DNA from: Marinobacterium stanieri
GTDB taxonomy: Bacteria > Pseudomonadota > Gammaproteobacteria > Pseudomonadales > Balneatricaceae
Assembly: GCF_900155945.1 (NCBI RefSeq)
Contig: NZ_FTMN01000002.1
Coordinates: 124,001 to 188,000 of the forward strand
Length of the DNA: 64,000 nucleotides
Direction of reading: 5' to 3'
Positions 1 through 9,618 of this stretch are shown here, piece by piece (position 1 is the stretch's first letter; each line of letters opens with the position of its first letter). The notes under the pieces were generated by a model. That model was not told the origin of the DNA. It did not search any database and saw only the letters and a program-made list of their open reading frames with translations. The translations under genes and the position numbers were made by a program.

Positions 1-2
1 AT

Positions 3-140
3 GAAGACGATCTGAATCGCAGCAGGGTCAAATACAACAGCAAGCGTCGGCGCCAGATAGAAGATCTAATGGAGGACCGTCGCCTGATGCGCCAGATCGC
101 CAATGTATATGACGACCTGGAGCACTTGCGAGACCTTTAA
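3..140 (+). CDS. C-terminal end of a small basic protein (PA3496-like), cut by the window edge
   Basis: The first 138 bases form an open frame that enters from outside the window and ends at TAA (138-140). The 45 visible residues are highly charged, with a basic cluster (KYNSKRRRQIEDL) followed by an acidic/leucine tail (YDDLEHLRDL). This composition resembles the small PA3496-type proteins of gammaproteobacteria, for which no firm function is known to me. The N-terminus is not visible. The gene converges with the TPR gene on the other strand, 23 bases away. The family assignment is tentative; that it is coding is supported by the uninterrupted frame and protein-like composition. Confidence 0.55.
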   Translation, partial: EDDLNRSRVKYNSKRRRQIEDLMEDRRLMRQIANVYDDLEHLRDL

Positions 141-163
141 TCCTTCATCCAGCCGGCAGAGGC

Positions 164-1117
164 TCAAGCCTCTTTGCCGGCCTCTTCTGCGTCCTGCTGT
201 GTCAGCACAGACATGAAGTCAGGCTCCTGAGACAGCGACAGCAAGCGCTGCTCCTGACGCGCCTGTTCACGATACTCATCAGAGATGGTAACGGCCTTCT
301 TGAGGTAATCCAGCGCTATGCGGCTGGCACCCAGGTCAGCGTAGGCACAGGCCAGCTGGAAGTAGGCATGGCCACTGTCCGGATCAAGCGTGAGCGCCTG
401 GTTACACAGCGAAATTGCCCACTGGTGCTGGTTCAGCTCCAGCGCGGCATCGGCCTTGTAGGTCAGTGCCTCGGCATTATCCGGGCGCAGCTCCAGAATG
501 CGGTCATACAAGCGTATCTTCTGCTCCCAGGAGGTTTCCTGAGTCGCTTTCACCCAGAGTGACTGAACGGCATTGGTCACTTCCAGCTCATGCTGGTTTT
601 CCTGGATGATACGAGACTTGCGCAGCAGCTCTTTCTCCACGCGCTCCAGTCGCTCTTCGTATTCCTCAACCAGACGTCCAACCTTTTCATCGGCGATGGT
701 CTGTACCCGATCACGGATCTCACGAATAGAGCTCCAGCCCACGATCAAGAGGATCGAGGATGCGGCGGCAATCAGGTAGAAGAAATAGGTTACCGTATCC
801 GTCGCGTAGGAGATGGAGCTATTCGCCACCTTCAACTCTCGGTCGGTAATCTGCTGAATCATCTCAACCCGCTGGCGCTCCATATCCGTGCGCAGAGCTT
901 TCACCTCATCGACCAGATAGCGCTCGATAAACGGGTTATAGAGGGGTTCTTTCAATGTTTCGACGTGATCACGCACGTCTTGCTCAGTCACCAGCGCAGA
1001 CGGCTGATTTCCAGAGTCCATAACGGATTCGGCCCCCGAATCGGGGGCCTCCTGAGCATTCAGGGCTGCCGGCAACACCAGCAGCATCAGTATCACTACC
1101 CGTGTCAGGCAGCGCAT
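164..1117 (-). CDS. Membrane-anchored coiled-coil/TPR protein at the end of the ectoine operon
   Basis: 317 residues. A Sec signal peptide (about 1-21, ending LPAALNA) is followed by an acidic linker, a charged helical segment, a membrane helix (about 109-128, FFYLIAAASSILLIVGW), a long coiled coil (about 130-180) and a C-terminal tetratricopeptide region (about 195-290) with recognisable TPR signatures such as the ALTYKADAALELNQ and AYFQLACAYADLG segments. The topology suggests a periplasmic N-terminal part and a cytoplasmic TPR scaffold, or the reverse if the signal peptide is an uncleaved anchor. The ATG lies inside the 3' end of ask (13-base overlap), so it is probably translationally coupled and the last gene of the ectABC-ask operon. 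Function unknown; a role in osmotic stress is inferred from position only. Confidence 0.8.
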   Translation of the reverse strand: MRCLTRVVILMLLVLPAALNAQEAPDSGAESVMDSGNQPSALVTEQDVRDHVETLKEPLYNPFIERYLVDEVKALRTDMERQRVEMIQQITDRELKVANSSISYATDTVTYFFYLIAAASSILLIVGWSSIREIRDRVQTIADEKVGRLVEEYEERLERVEKELLRKSRIIQENQHELEVTNAVQSLWVKATQETSWEQKIRLYDRILELRPDNAEALTYKADAALELNQHQWAISLCNQALTLDPDSGHAYFQLACAYADLGASRIALDYLKKAVTISDEYREQARQEQRLLSLSQEPDFMSVLTQQDAEEAGKEA

Positions 1118-2535
1118 ATCACATCTCCATGGTCTTCCTGCTCGATCAAAGCGTGGTGCAAGGCTCTGACCGCTGATTCATAGTCGTCCTGGTTGACTAT
1201 ACACTGCATCTCTACCTGTCGCATAGACTGGTGCAGCGCCTGAACGCTGATACCGGCATCGGCCAGAGAAGAGACGGTGCGTGCCAGAATGCCCGGCACC
1301 TTCAGGTTGGAACCAATGGCAGACACGATCGCCACCTTGTGCAGCTCAACCTCGGCACTCTCGAACTTCTGACCGATCAGGCGAACAGCGCGGGTCACCA
1401 TCTTGCGGGTACCGGCAACAAAGTAGGTGATGCTGTTGGCATCGGAGTCACGGTTGACCACGTACAGACGCAGCTCGTTCAGCAGACGCGGCAGCTCGAT
1501 ATCGTAACGCGCTTCACCCAGCATCTCCTGGTCGAAGATTTCCAGTGCGAACAGATTCGGACGACCGGCAATGATTTCGACACAGGGCTTCTCACTGCAG
1601 TAATCAGTGCTGATCACTGTACCGGCATGATCCGGCTCGAACGCGTTCTTGATACGCAGTTCGATTTCCTGCTGACGCAGGCCCTTGGCCGCTTTGGGGT
1701 GGATCGCTTCCATACCCAGGTTGGACAGCTGGTCAGCCACGTCATAGTTGGTACGACCGATGGTGACCACGTTCTCCAGACCGACAATGCCCGGATCAGC
1801 CGTACTGAGGTGGAATTCCTTGTGGATGATCGCTTCATTGGCGCCGGTTTTGGTGGCGATCTTGCTGAAGGTCATTTCGCTGTAACCACGGTCGAAGGTT
1901 TTCATCAAACCTTCCTTACAGTGGGTATAGCCCGTCACGATGGGCATTTCCTTGCTGACATCTACATCAGCAAAGCTGCTCTCGATCATCTCTTCAAACG
2001 GCAGCGGCTCTTCCTGATCCCAACCGGACAGGTCCAGCAGGCGCGCGTTGACACCCTGCTTGCGCAGTGCAATTACGCTGTTGTTGGCACTGTGCGCTTC
2101 ACCGATACCGGCCAGCATTTCACGAACCTTCATCAGGTGGTCGTCCAGCTGGAAGTGACCATAGCTGCACAGCGCCTGGAGGTTGGACATGATCGCTTCA
2201 ACATCCGCAATGCGCTTGTTAATGAAGGCATCGGCTTCTTCACGCTCAGTAGTATCACCAAACAGCTCACGGTTGATATCCAGCATTTTGATGCGTACTT
2301 CCGTCAGCGCCTCACTCCAGGCACTTTCGTTTTCAGCATTGGCAAAACGGGCATAGACACCGGGCTCGCCGGTTTTCTTGTGTTCCAGAAGCAGATTGGT
2401 GATACCGCCGTAGGCGGATACAACGAAGATGCGGTTATACAGGTCATCTCCCTTGCGGTCGCCAATGAGAATAGTGTCCATCAGCTCGCTGAAACGACTC
2501 ATTGATGTGCCGCCGATCTTCTCTACAGTATGCAT
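1105..2535 (-). CDS. ask: Aspartate kinase, ectoine-pathway type (Ask_Ect)
   Basis: 476 residues. Phosphorylates L-aspartate to aspartyl-phosphate, the first step toward aspartate semialdehyde, the precursor of diaminobutyrate and ectoine. The N-terminal kinase motif KIGGTSM (6-12) and the downstream amino-acid kinase fold are clear; two ACT domains occupy roughly the last 150 residues (segments such as VAIVSAIGSNLKVPG and ISVQALHQSM). The N-terminus lacks the usual LVQKFGG and reads VEKIGG, as in the Ask_Ect branch that is linked to ectABC and is relatively insensitive to feedback (family knowledge). It lies 113 bases downstream of ectC, with a terminator-like hairpin between them. The downstream TPR gene overlaps its last 13 bases. 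Confidence 0.95.
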   Translation of the reverse strand: MHTVEKIGGTSMSRFSELMDTILIGDRKGDDLYNRIFVVSAYGGITNLLLEHKKTGEPGVYARFANAENESAWSEALTEVRIKMLDINRELFGDTTEREEADAFINKRIADVEAIMSNLQALCSYGHFQLDDHLMKVREMLAGIGEAHSANNSVIALRKQGVNARLLDLSGWDQEEPLPFEEMIESSFADVDVSKEMPIVTGYTHCKEGLMKTFDRGYSEMTFSKIATKTGANEAIIHKEFHLSTADPGIVGLENVVTIGRTNYDVADQLSNLGMEAIHPKAAKGLRQQEIELRIKNAFEPDHAGTVISTDYCSEKPCVEIIAGRPNLFALEIFDQEMLGEARYDIELPRLLNELRLYVVNRDSDANSITYFVAGTRKMVTRAVRLIGQKFESAEVELHKVAIVSAIGSNLKVPGILARTVSSLADAGISVQALHQSMRQVEMQCIVNQDDYESAVRALHHALIEQEDHGDVICAA

Positions 2536-2597
2536 GTTTTATCCTGTTGGCTTCTCTCTTATGTGGTGCCAAATTGGGGCAAAGGCCCGAATAAGTT

Positions 2598-2627
2598 AAA
2601 AACATGCCGGCATTGAGCCGGCATGTT
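2598..2627 (-). terminator. Hairpin plus U-run between ectC and ask (attenuator or terminator)
   Basis: On the minus strand a perfect 11-bp inverted repeat (AACATGCCGGC, 5-base loop) is followed directly by a run of T. It lies 22 bases past the ectC stop and about 60 bases before ask. It has the form of an intrinsic terminator inside the operon, so it should reduce transcription into ask and the TPR gene relative to ectABC. Confidence 0.7.
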
Positions 2628-2648
2628 GAAAGACTGCAAATGGCAGGA

Positions 2649-3047
2649 TCAGGCTTCGACAGTGTCGGCCTCAAGCGGGTACACGCCATTTTCGTCGTGT
2701 ACTTCCTTGCCATTCAGCGGCGGGTTGAAAACACACGCCAGCTTCAGTTCTTTATCGGCACGCAGCAGATGTTCATCATGTTCGTTCAGATTATACAGCG
2801 TGCCGGGCTTGATCGGGTAGATCTTGCCGTCGGCCAGCGTCTCGATTTCACCTTCACCGCTGATGCAGTAAACAGACTCGAGATGGTTCTGGTACCAGAT
2901 ATGCGTTTCAGTACCGGCATAAATGGTCGTGATATGGAAGGAGTATCCCATATTGTCATCCTTGAGCAGCATGCGCGTGCTTTCCCAGGTCTTGGAGACA
3001 ATACGACGTTCTGAATTTTCACACTCTTCCAGAGTTCTTACGATCAT
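2649..3047 (-). CDS. ectC: L-ectoine synthase
   Basis: 132 residues, the normal length for EctC. Cyclises N-gamma-acetyl-diaminobutyrate to ectoine in the cytoplasm, the last step of the pathway. The protein is a single cupin; characteristic segments are the N-terminus [35 protein letters not shown] in the metal and substrate pocket, and the C-terminal [17 protein letters not shown]. It is the third gene of ectABC, 54 bases after ectB. No ectoine hydroxylase (ectD) is visible in the window. Confidence 0.98.
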   Translation of the reverse strand: MIVRTLEECENSERRIVSKTWESTRMLLKDDNMGYSFHITTIYAGTETHIWYQNHLESVYCISGEGEIETLADGKIYPIKPGTLYNLNEHDEHLLRADKELKLACVFNPPLNGKEVHDENGVYPLEADTVEA

Positions 3048-3101
3048 GACAACTTCTCTTGGTTAAATCGGTGTTGTGTTGTAGCGAACAAGGGCACCCG
3101 A

Positions 3102-4903
<1,802 letters not shown>

Positions 4904-4937
4904 AGTGTTAGATATATTTCGCTTTGCTATGGTTTTT

Positions 4938-4968
4938 AGTATAAAACATATTCATAATGACATTTCAA
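4938..4968 (-). promoter_or_regulatory. Candidate ectA promoter
   Basis: Minus-strand TTGAAA (4963-4968) and TATACT (4938-4943) lie upstream of ectA. The 19-base spacer is longer than the 17-base optimum, and such suboptimal spacing is common among osmotically induced promoters. Identified by eye only. Confidence 0.4.
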
Positions 4969-4986
4969 GCAGGGAAGCAATCGCAT

Positions 4987-5003
4987 TACTTAAGAGATAA
5001 GTA
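4987..5003. promoter_or_regulatory. Inverted repeat in the ectA-ectR intergenic region, candidate EctR operator
   Basis: TACTTA-5-TAAGTA forms perfect 6-bp arms between the divergent ectA and ectR genes, just upstream of the candidate ectA promoter. A second small palindrome, GCGCA-3-TGCGC, lies at 5014-5026. MarR-family dimers bind such short palindromes; assignment to EctR is inference. Confidence 0.35.
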
Positions 5004-5184
5004 CCCGTAACGAGCGCATTTTGCGCCAGAGCCCCCAGCAATCGGGCGATACACAAGCACAGTTTCATTGCTTCGCGTTGCAAATTAATTAACAAGAGGT
5101 GACACGGAAATTTTGCATTACGTCGGAAATCAGGCTAAAAAGCGCGCAGATATCCAACCTGCCCCGGGAAACACATATAGCGCT

Positions 5185-5712
5185 ATGGAAAAAAGTCAGG
5201 ACGCACTGGTGCTGCTGCGCCAGATCATTCGTGCCACAGATCTGCACGATAAACACCTGAGCCGCATGACCGGTCTGACCATGCCGCAGTTAATGACCAT
5301 GCAAACGCTCAGGATTAATGGTCCCCTGACGATCGGTATGCTGGCCAAGGAAATGAACCTGGCCCAGGCAACCGTCACCAGCATTCTTGATCGCCTGGAG
5401 CGCAAGAAACTGGTACGCCGTGAGCGCAGCAACACAGACAAGCGCAAGGTGCTGGCCTGCCCTACAGAAGAAGGTCTGGAGCTGTTGAAGTCAGCCCCGG
5501 CGACCCTGCAGGACACCTTTATTCGCCAGTTTGAAGACATGCCGGACTGGGAACAGTCCATGATTGTCGCGGCACTGGAGCATGTCTCCCATATCCTGGG
5601 TGCGCATCACCTGGATGCAGCCCCAATGCTGGATATCGGCGCCCTGGACCGCACCACCGAGACGCGCCCGCCCGAATATCTGCGCGATACTGGCGACCAC
5701 CACAAGAATTAA
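5185..5712 (+). CDS. ectR: MarR-family regulator of ectoine genes (EctR-like)
   Basis: 175 residues from the ATG at 5185; a TTG at 5113 would give 199. The winged helix-turn-helix is clear (about 35-105): LTMPQLMTMQTL, LAKEMNLAQATVTSILDRLERKKLVRRERS with the wing DKRKVL. Divergent orientation from ectABC-ask matches EctR, the MarR-type repressor of ectoine genes described in methylotrophs and common in marine gammaproteobacteria. The first start has AGAGGTG about 12 bases upstream; the second has only a weak GGGAA, so the start is uncertain. I prefer 5185 because the extra N-terminal 24 residues do not look like a conserved fold. Confidence 0.85.
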   Translation: MEKSQDALVLLRQIIRATDLHDKHLSRMTGLTMPQLMTMQTLRINGPLTIGMLAKEMNLAQATVTSILDRLERKKLVRRERSNTDKRKVLACPTEEGLELLKSAPATLQDTFIRQFEDMPDWEQSMIVAALEHVSHILGAHHLDAAPMLDIGALDRTTETRPPEYLRDTGDHHKN

Positions 5713-5790
5713 TGCACAGAAGCCCCAGCTTCTGTGCTACCGGGCAGTCTGCTAATATGTGCCTTTTGTTCGATCAACAGGCGACTTTTC

Positions 5791-6852
5791 ATGAGCAGAT
5801 TCTGGAGCCCTTCCATCCAGTCCCTCGTACCCTACACGCCGGGTGAACAACCCCAGGTTGAGGGACTGATCAAGCTGAATACCAACGAAAACCCCTACCC
5901 GCCTGCACCCGCCGTACGGGATGTTCTGGACCAGTTCGACACCTCGCGACTGCGCCTCTACCCGGACCCGGAATCCGCCCTGCTGAAGCAGTCACTGGCG
6001 CATACACATGGACTGAACACCAATCAGGTTTTCATTGGCAACGGCTCGGATGAAGTACTGGCACTGACGTTCATGGCCCTGCTGCGTCAGGACAAACCGC
6101 TGCTGCTGCCGGAAACGACCTACAGCTTCTACAACGTCTATATCGATCTGTACGGCATTGAAGCCCGGCACATCGAACTCACCGACGATTTCCGCATCGA
6201 TCTGAGCCAGTATCAGCAACCCAATGGCGGTATTATCTTTGCCAATCCCAATGCGCCCACCGGCATCAGCGTACCGCTGAGTGAGATTCGCGCCCTGCTG
6301 GAAAGCAATACCGATTCGGTGGTTGTGGTGGATGAGGCTTATGTGGATTTTGGTGCTGAAAGTGCGACTGCATTGATTGACCAGTATCCGAACCTGCTGG
6401 TAACCCAGACTTTTTCCAAGTCACGCTCCCTGGCCGGGTTGCGCATCGGCTGCGCCTTTGGTCATGCCGATCTGATTGAAGCACTGGAACGCGTCAAGAA
6501 CAGCTTCAATTCCTACCCGCTGGATATGCTGGCACAGGCCGTCGCTGTTGCATCGCTGGAAGATGAAAACTATTTCCGCAGCCGCCTGGATCAGGTAATT
6601 GCTACCCGGGAATGGACCAACCAACAACTGCAAACGTTGGGTTTTGAAGTACTGCCTTCACACACAAACTTTGTGTTCGCCAGCCATCCGAACGTCAGCG
6701 GTGCTGAACTGATGGCTTACCTGCGCGAAAACAAGATTCTGGTGCGACACTTCACCAAGCCCCGCATCGAGAACCACCTGCGCATCACCATCGGCACCGA
6801 TGATGAAATGCAGACACTGATCAACTACCTGCAGCAACACCCCAAGCTCTGA
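5791..6852 (+). CDS. hisC: Histidinol-phosphate aminotransferase
   Basis: 353 residues from the ATG at 5791, the usual HisC length; an upstream in-frame ATG at 5734 would add a non-conserved leader. PLP-dependent class II aminotransferase of histidine synthesis (imidazole-acetol phosphate to histidinol phosphate). Seen: the substrate loop IKLNTNENPYPP, GNGSDEVLALTFMALL, FANPNAPTGI, the conserved aspartate in VVDEAYVDFG, and the PLP lysine in FSKSRSLAGLRIGCAFG. It stands apart from other his genes, as is common in gammaproteobacteria with a second HisC. Confidence 0.93.
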   Translation: MSRFWSPSIQSLVPYTPGEQPQVEGLIKLNTNENPYPPAPAVRDVLDQFDTSRLRLYPDPESALLKQSLAHTHGLNTNQVFIGNGSDEVLALTFMALLRQDKPLLLPETTYSFYNVYIDLYGIEARHIELTDDFRIDLSQYQQPNGGIIFANPNAPTGISVPLSEIRALLESNTDSVVVVDEAYVDFGAESATALIDQYPNLLVTQTFSKSRSLAGLRIGCAFGHADLIEALERVKNSFNSYPLDMLAQAVAVASLEDENYFRSRLDQVIATREWTNQQLQTLGFEVLPSHTNFVFASHPNVSGAELMAYLRENKILVRHFTKPRIENHLRITIGTDDEMQTLINYLQQHPKL

Positions 6853-6877
6853 AGCCGCAGGACAAACAAAGAGGCGC

Positions 6878-7768
6878 TTAAAGCGCCTCTCCTTCTACCC
6901 GGTTCCGACCACTGTGAATGGCCACGAGCATATTCTCGTAAGCCCGCTTCAGTACCTGAGTGCCATCATCTTCCGGATTAAGCGCTGAGCCAACGCCGAT
7001 ACTCACCGTCCAGCGAATATCACCGGTGGCAAAGGGCAACTCCAGCTCTGCAATCGCATCACGGATACGCTCAGCTGCCAGCAGCGCCTGCTCATGGTTG
7101 GTCTCGCCCAGCACCATCGCCAACTGGCTATCACTGTAACGCACCAGAAAATCCGAGGTACGCTTGAGGCGATGCAAGGTGGCCACACTGTGCTGCAGCA
7201 CCTGATCACCGGCATCCCAGCCATGCTGCTCATTAATCGCTTTAAGCTGGTCAACCTCCAGCAGGATCACGCTGGAAGAGCCGTCATACCGTAGCGCCTG
7301 GGCCACGGACATATCCAATACAGGCATCAGAGCACGACGGTTATAGGCACCAGTGAGAGGATCACGCTGTGCCTGGGTGCTCAATTTTCGCGACAGGCGC
7401 TTGCGCTCGGTAATGTCCTGCATCAGCACCAGCGTTTCGCCTTCCTGGGTCAGCGTCACTCGTGCACTGTACCAATGCGGTTCAGTGAGTCCCAGCGGAC
7501 GCAGCTCAGGACAATGCTCCGGGCGCAACTGGAACTGAAAGGCAGCAACCTTACCGCCCTGAGTCAACTGGCGAAGCTGCGATAAGAACTGCTCGGCCAG
7601 ATCAACCGGCAATATCTCGGACAGGCGCCTCCCTTCCAGCTCCTGTCCTGCCCAACGGCTGCTGCCCGCATGAATCGTGACGACGGCCTCGCCATCCAGA
7701 ATCATGATGGTATCCTGACAGGCCTGCAGAAGTGCCGCATACCGCAGATTACTTGGCTCTTGCCCCAT
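6878..7768 (-). CDS. PAS-GGDEF protein with degenerate active site (SDSQL) and intact I-site
   Basis: 296 residues, no signal peptide or membrane helix, so cytoplasmic. An N-terminal PAS domain (about 8-120, ending LMQDITERKRL) is followed by a GGDEF domain (about 132-296, starting RDPLTGAYNRRAL). The catalytic GGDEF motif is replaced by SDSQL (212-216, bases 7121-7135), so diguanylate cyclase activity is very unlikely. The inhibitory-site motif RxxD is kept as RTSD (203-206) at the correct five-residue distance. The protein may therefore bind c-di-GMP as an effector. Its 3' end converges with hisC; a 10-bp palindrome (about 6870-6890) lies at the junction. The next gene, divergent, is an EAL/HDOD protein. 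Confidence 0.85.
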   Translation of the reverse strand: MGQEPSNLRYAALLQACQDTIMILDGEAVVTIHAGSSRWAGQELEGRRLSEILPVDLAEQFLSQLRQLTQGGKVAAFQFQLRPEHCPELRPLGLTEPHWYSARVTLTQEGETLVLMQDITERKRLSRKLSTQAQRDPLTGAYNRRALMPVLDMSVAQALRYDGSSSVILLEVDQLKAINEQHGWDAGDQVLQHSVATLHRLKRTSDFLVRYSDSQLAMVLGETNHEQALLAAERIRDAIAELELPFATGDIRWTVSIGVGSALNPEDDGTQVLKRAYENMLVAIHSGRNRVEGEAL

Positions 7769-7924
7769 ACTGACGCCCTCTCTTATTGATTCCTATTAAG
7801 GCTTTCTAAAAAGATACCTTCGATCCTACAAAATTTGTACTATTAAGCTTAGCATCATTCATAATAGCCTTTATGTTGGCAAAAAGAGCCACCTACCGGA
7901 ACTACTCCCTATCTGGAGCAAAGC

Positions 7925-9139
7925 ATGCCCGCGCAGATATTGATGGCAAGGCAGCCAATTTTTAACCAGCAACTCAAAGTAGTGGCGTATGAATTGCTGT
8001 ACAGGAATAACGAAGGGACCAACCCTTTACCACTGATCACAGGTGACCAGGCCAGCAGCCGCGTCATCCTGCATTCATATACGAGCGTCACCGAAGCCGG
8101 CAACCTGCGGGTACTACCCGCATTTGTTAACTTTACCCAGCAGATGCTTGAGCAGGATAGCCTTCCCAACGTTCCGCCAAAGGAGATTGTGGTCGAAATT
8201 CTGGAAGACTGCCTACCAACTTCCAAACTGGTAGCTACGGTGAGAAAACTGGCCGAAGCCGGCTACACTATTGCGCTAGATGACTTCATCTACAGTGATG
8301 ATGCTATTCCCTTGCTGGAAATTGCTCGCATAGTCAAGATTGATCTGCGAGCCCTGCCTGCAAATCAGCTTGCAGAGCAGGTCGAACGCCTGAAGCCTTA
8401 TAACGTTCGTCTGCTGGCAGAGAAGGTTGAGACTCACGAGGAATATGCCCAGTGCCGGGATCTGGGCTTTGATCTGTTTCAAGGCTATTTCTTCAGCAAG
8501 CCCCAGCTGCTCAAAGGCAGCCACGTGGGCAGTAGCAAGCTTATCCTATTGCAATTGATGGGCATTCTGAACCAGCCACAAGTTGAATTTAGCGAAATAG
8601 AAGCACTTATAGGACGAGATCCCGGCCTTACCTATAAACTTCTGCGACTGGTTAACTCATCTGCTTTTGGCCTTAAGAGGCAGGTCAGCAGCATTCAGGA
8701 CACACTGGTGTACCTTGGACTCCATGAGCTGAAGAAGTGGCTTACCCTAATTGCAATGGCGGATAATCCTGGCAAACCGTCTGAACTTATACGCCAGCTT
8801 TTACTACTGGCCCGCATGTCAGAATTGACCGCCCAGGCAGAACAACTGGATTCTCCAGGCGAAGCCTTCATGTGCGGACTCTTGCTGCACCTGGATGGGC
8901 TGCTCGACATGAGCACAGAAGACGCGCTGGCACAGATACAGGTCGGTGACCATATACGTGCTGCGGTGATGGATGGTGAGGGGGCTGTAGGCGAGCTGGT
9001 GCACAGGGTAGAAGCCTTTGTGCGAGGCACACTGGCCAGTGACGACCGCGCGATGATGTCACGCCTGCACACTACCTATATGGAAAGCCTGCAATGGACT
9101 CGAGAGTCCATGCAGCTGATGCAGCAAGCGAATAGCTAA
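7925..9139 (+). CDS. EAL-like/HDOD signalling protein (YuxH family)
   Basis: 404 residues. N-terminal EAL-like domain (about 1-200) in which the usual EAL is YELLYR (22-27) and the DDFGTGYSS loop is reduced to DDFIYSDDA, as in the HDOD-linked EAL branch that normally lacks phosphodiesterase activity. C-terminal HDOD domain (about 205-380) with FSEIEALIGRDPGLTYKLLRLVNSSAFGL, the hallmark of the domain. No membrane segments. Such proteins act as c-di-GMP or protein-interaction modules in motility and surface control in related bacteria; the target here is unknown. It is divergent from the degenerate GGDEF gene, with a 156-base shared intergenic region. Confidence 0.88.
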   Translation: MPAQILMARQPIFNQQLKVVAYELLYRNNEGTNPLPLITGDQASSRVILHSYTSVTEAGNLRVLPAFVNFTQQMLEQDSLPNVPPKEIVVEILEDCLPTSKLVATVRKLAEAGYTIALDDFIYSDDAIPLLEIARIVKIDLRALPANQLAEQVERLKPYNVRLLAEKVETHEEYAQCRDLGFDLFQGYFFSKPQLLKGSHVGSSKLILLQLMGILNQPQVEFSEIEALIGRDPGLTYKLLRLVNSSAFGLKRQVSSIQDTLVYLGLHELKKWLTLIAMADNPGKPSELIRQLLLLARMSELTAQAEQLDSPGEAFMCGLLLHLDGLLDMSTEDALAQIQVGDHIRAAVMDGEGAVGELVHRVEAFVRGTLASDDRAMMSRLHTTYMESLQWTRESMQLMQQANS

Positions 9140-9179
9140 GCTTTCTCAGTCTTACTCGCTTGCCGCTTCAGCCTGCCGC

Positions 9180-9485
9180 TTAATGCAACGGGCCGGTCAT
9201 GGCTTCAACCGCACCCTTGAGGTCAGCTTCGGAGCAGCTGCCACAGGTGCCTTTGGGCGGCATGGCACCCTTACCCTTGAGTACTGTTTGCGTCATGGCA
9301 TCAACGCCCTTGGCAATTCGCGGCGCCCAGGCCGCCTTGTCGGTCAGCTTGGGCGCACCACCCAAACCGGCTTCATGACAAGCGGTGCAGTGCTTGGTAA
9401 CTATTTCATCCGCGCTCATCGCCTGGCTTTGCATGGCAACGGTAGCCAACCCCATCCCCAGCAGCGCTGCAGTCAAAGCTTTCAT
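9180..9485 (-). CDS. Cytochrome c5-like periplasmic electron carrier
   Basis: 101 residues. A signal peptide (1-22, ending MQSQAMS) precedes one haem-binding motif CTACH (33-37). The distal methionine is in GAMPPKG, and the following CGSC pair can form the disulfide characteristic of cytochrome c5. Length and motif order fit the soluble c5 family, which passes electrons to terminal oxidases or denitrification enzymes. It stands alone between the HDOD gene and htpG. The exact partner cannot be read from context. Confidence 0.9.
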   Translation of the reverse strand: MKALTAALLGMGLATVAMQSQAMSADEIVTKHCTACHEAGLGGAPKLTDKAAWAPRIAKGVDAMTQTVLKGKGAMPPKGTCGSCSEADLKGAVEAMTGPLH

Positions 9486-9564
9486 GTTGGTGTTCTCTCC
9501 CTTGTTGGTTTCATGTCAGCATAGCGCGACTATTGTGAAAAATCCTTGACCCTGAGCAGCCCAC

Positions 9565-9592
9565 AAAAAAGGGTGACTCAAAGAGCCACCCT
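9565..9592 (-). terminator. Intrinsic terminator of htpG
   Basis: On the minus strand a 9-bp stem (GGGTGGCTC, one mismatch, TTT loop) is followed by six T, starting about 27 bases after the htpG stop. Confidence 0.8.
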
Positions 9593-9618
9593 TATATTCA
9601 CACGGTGTTATGCCCGGC

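Noticed and set aside
153-180. Hairpin at the end of the TPR gene
   Set aside because: Strong stem but no T-run on either strand; it overlaps the coding end, so a terminator claim is not supported.
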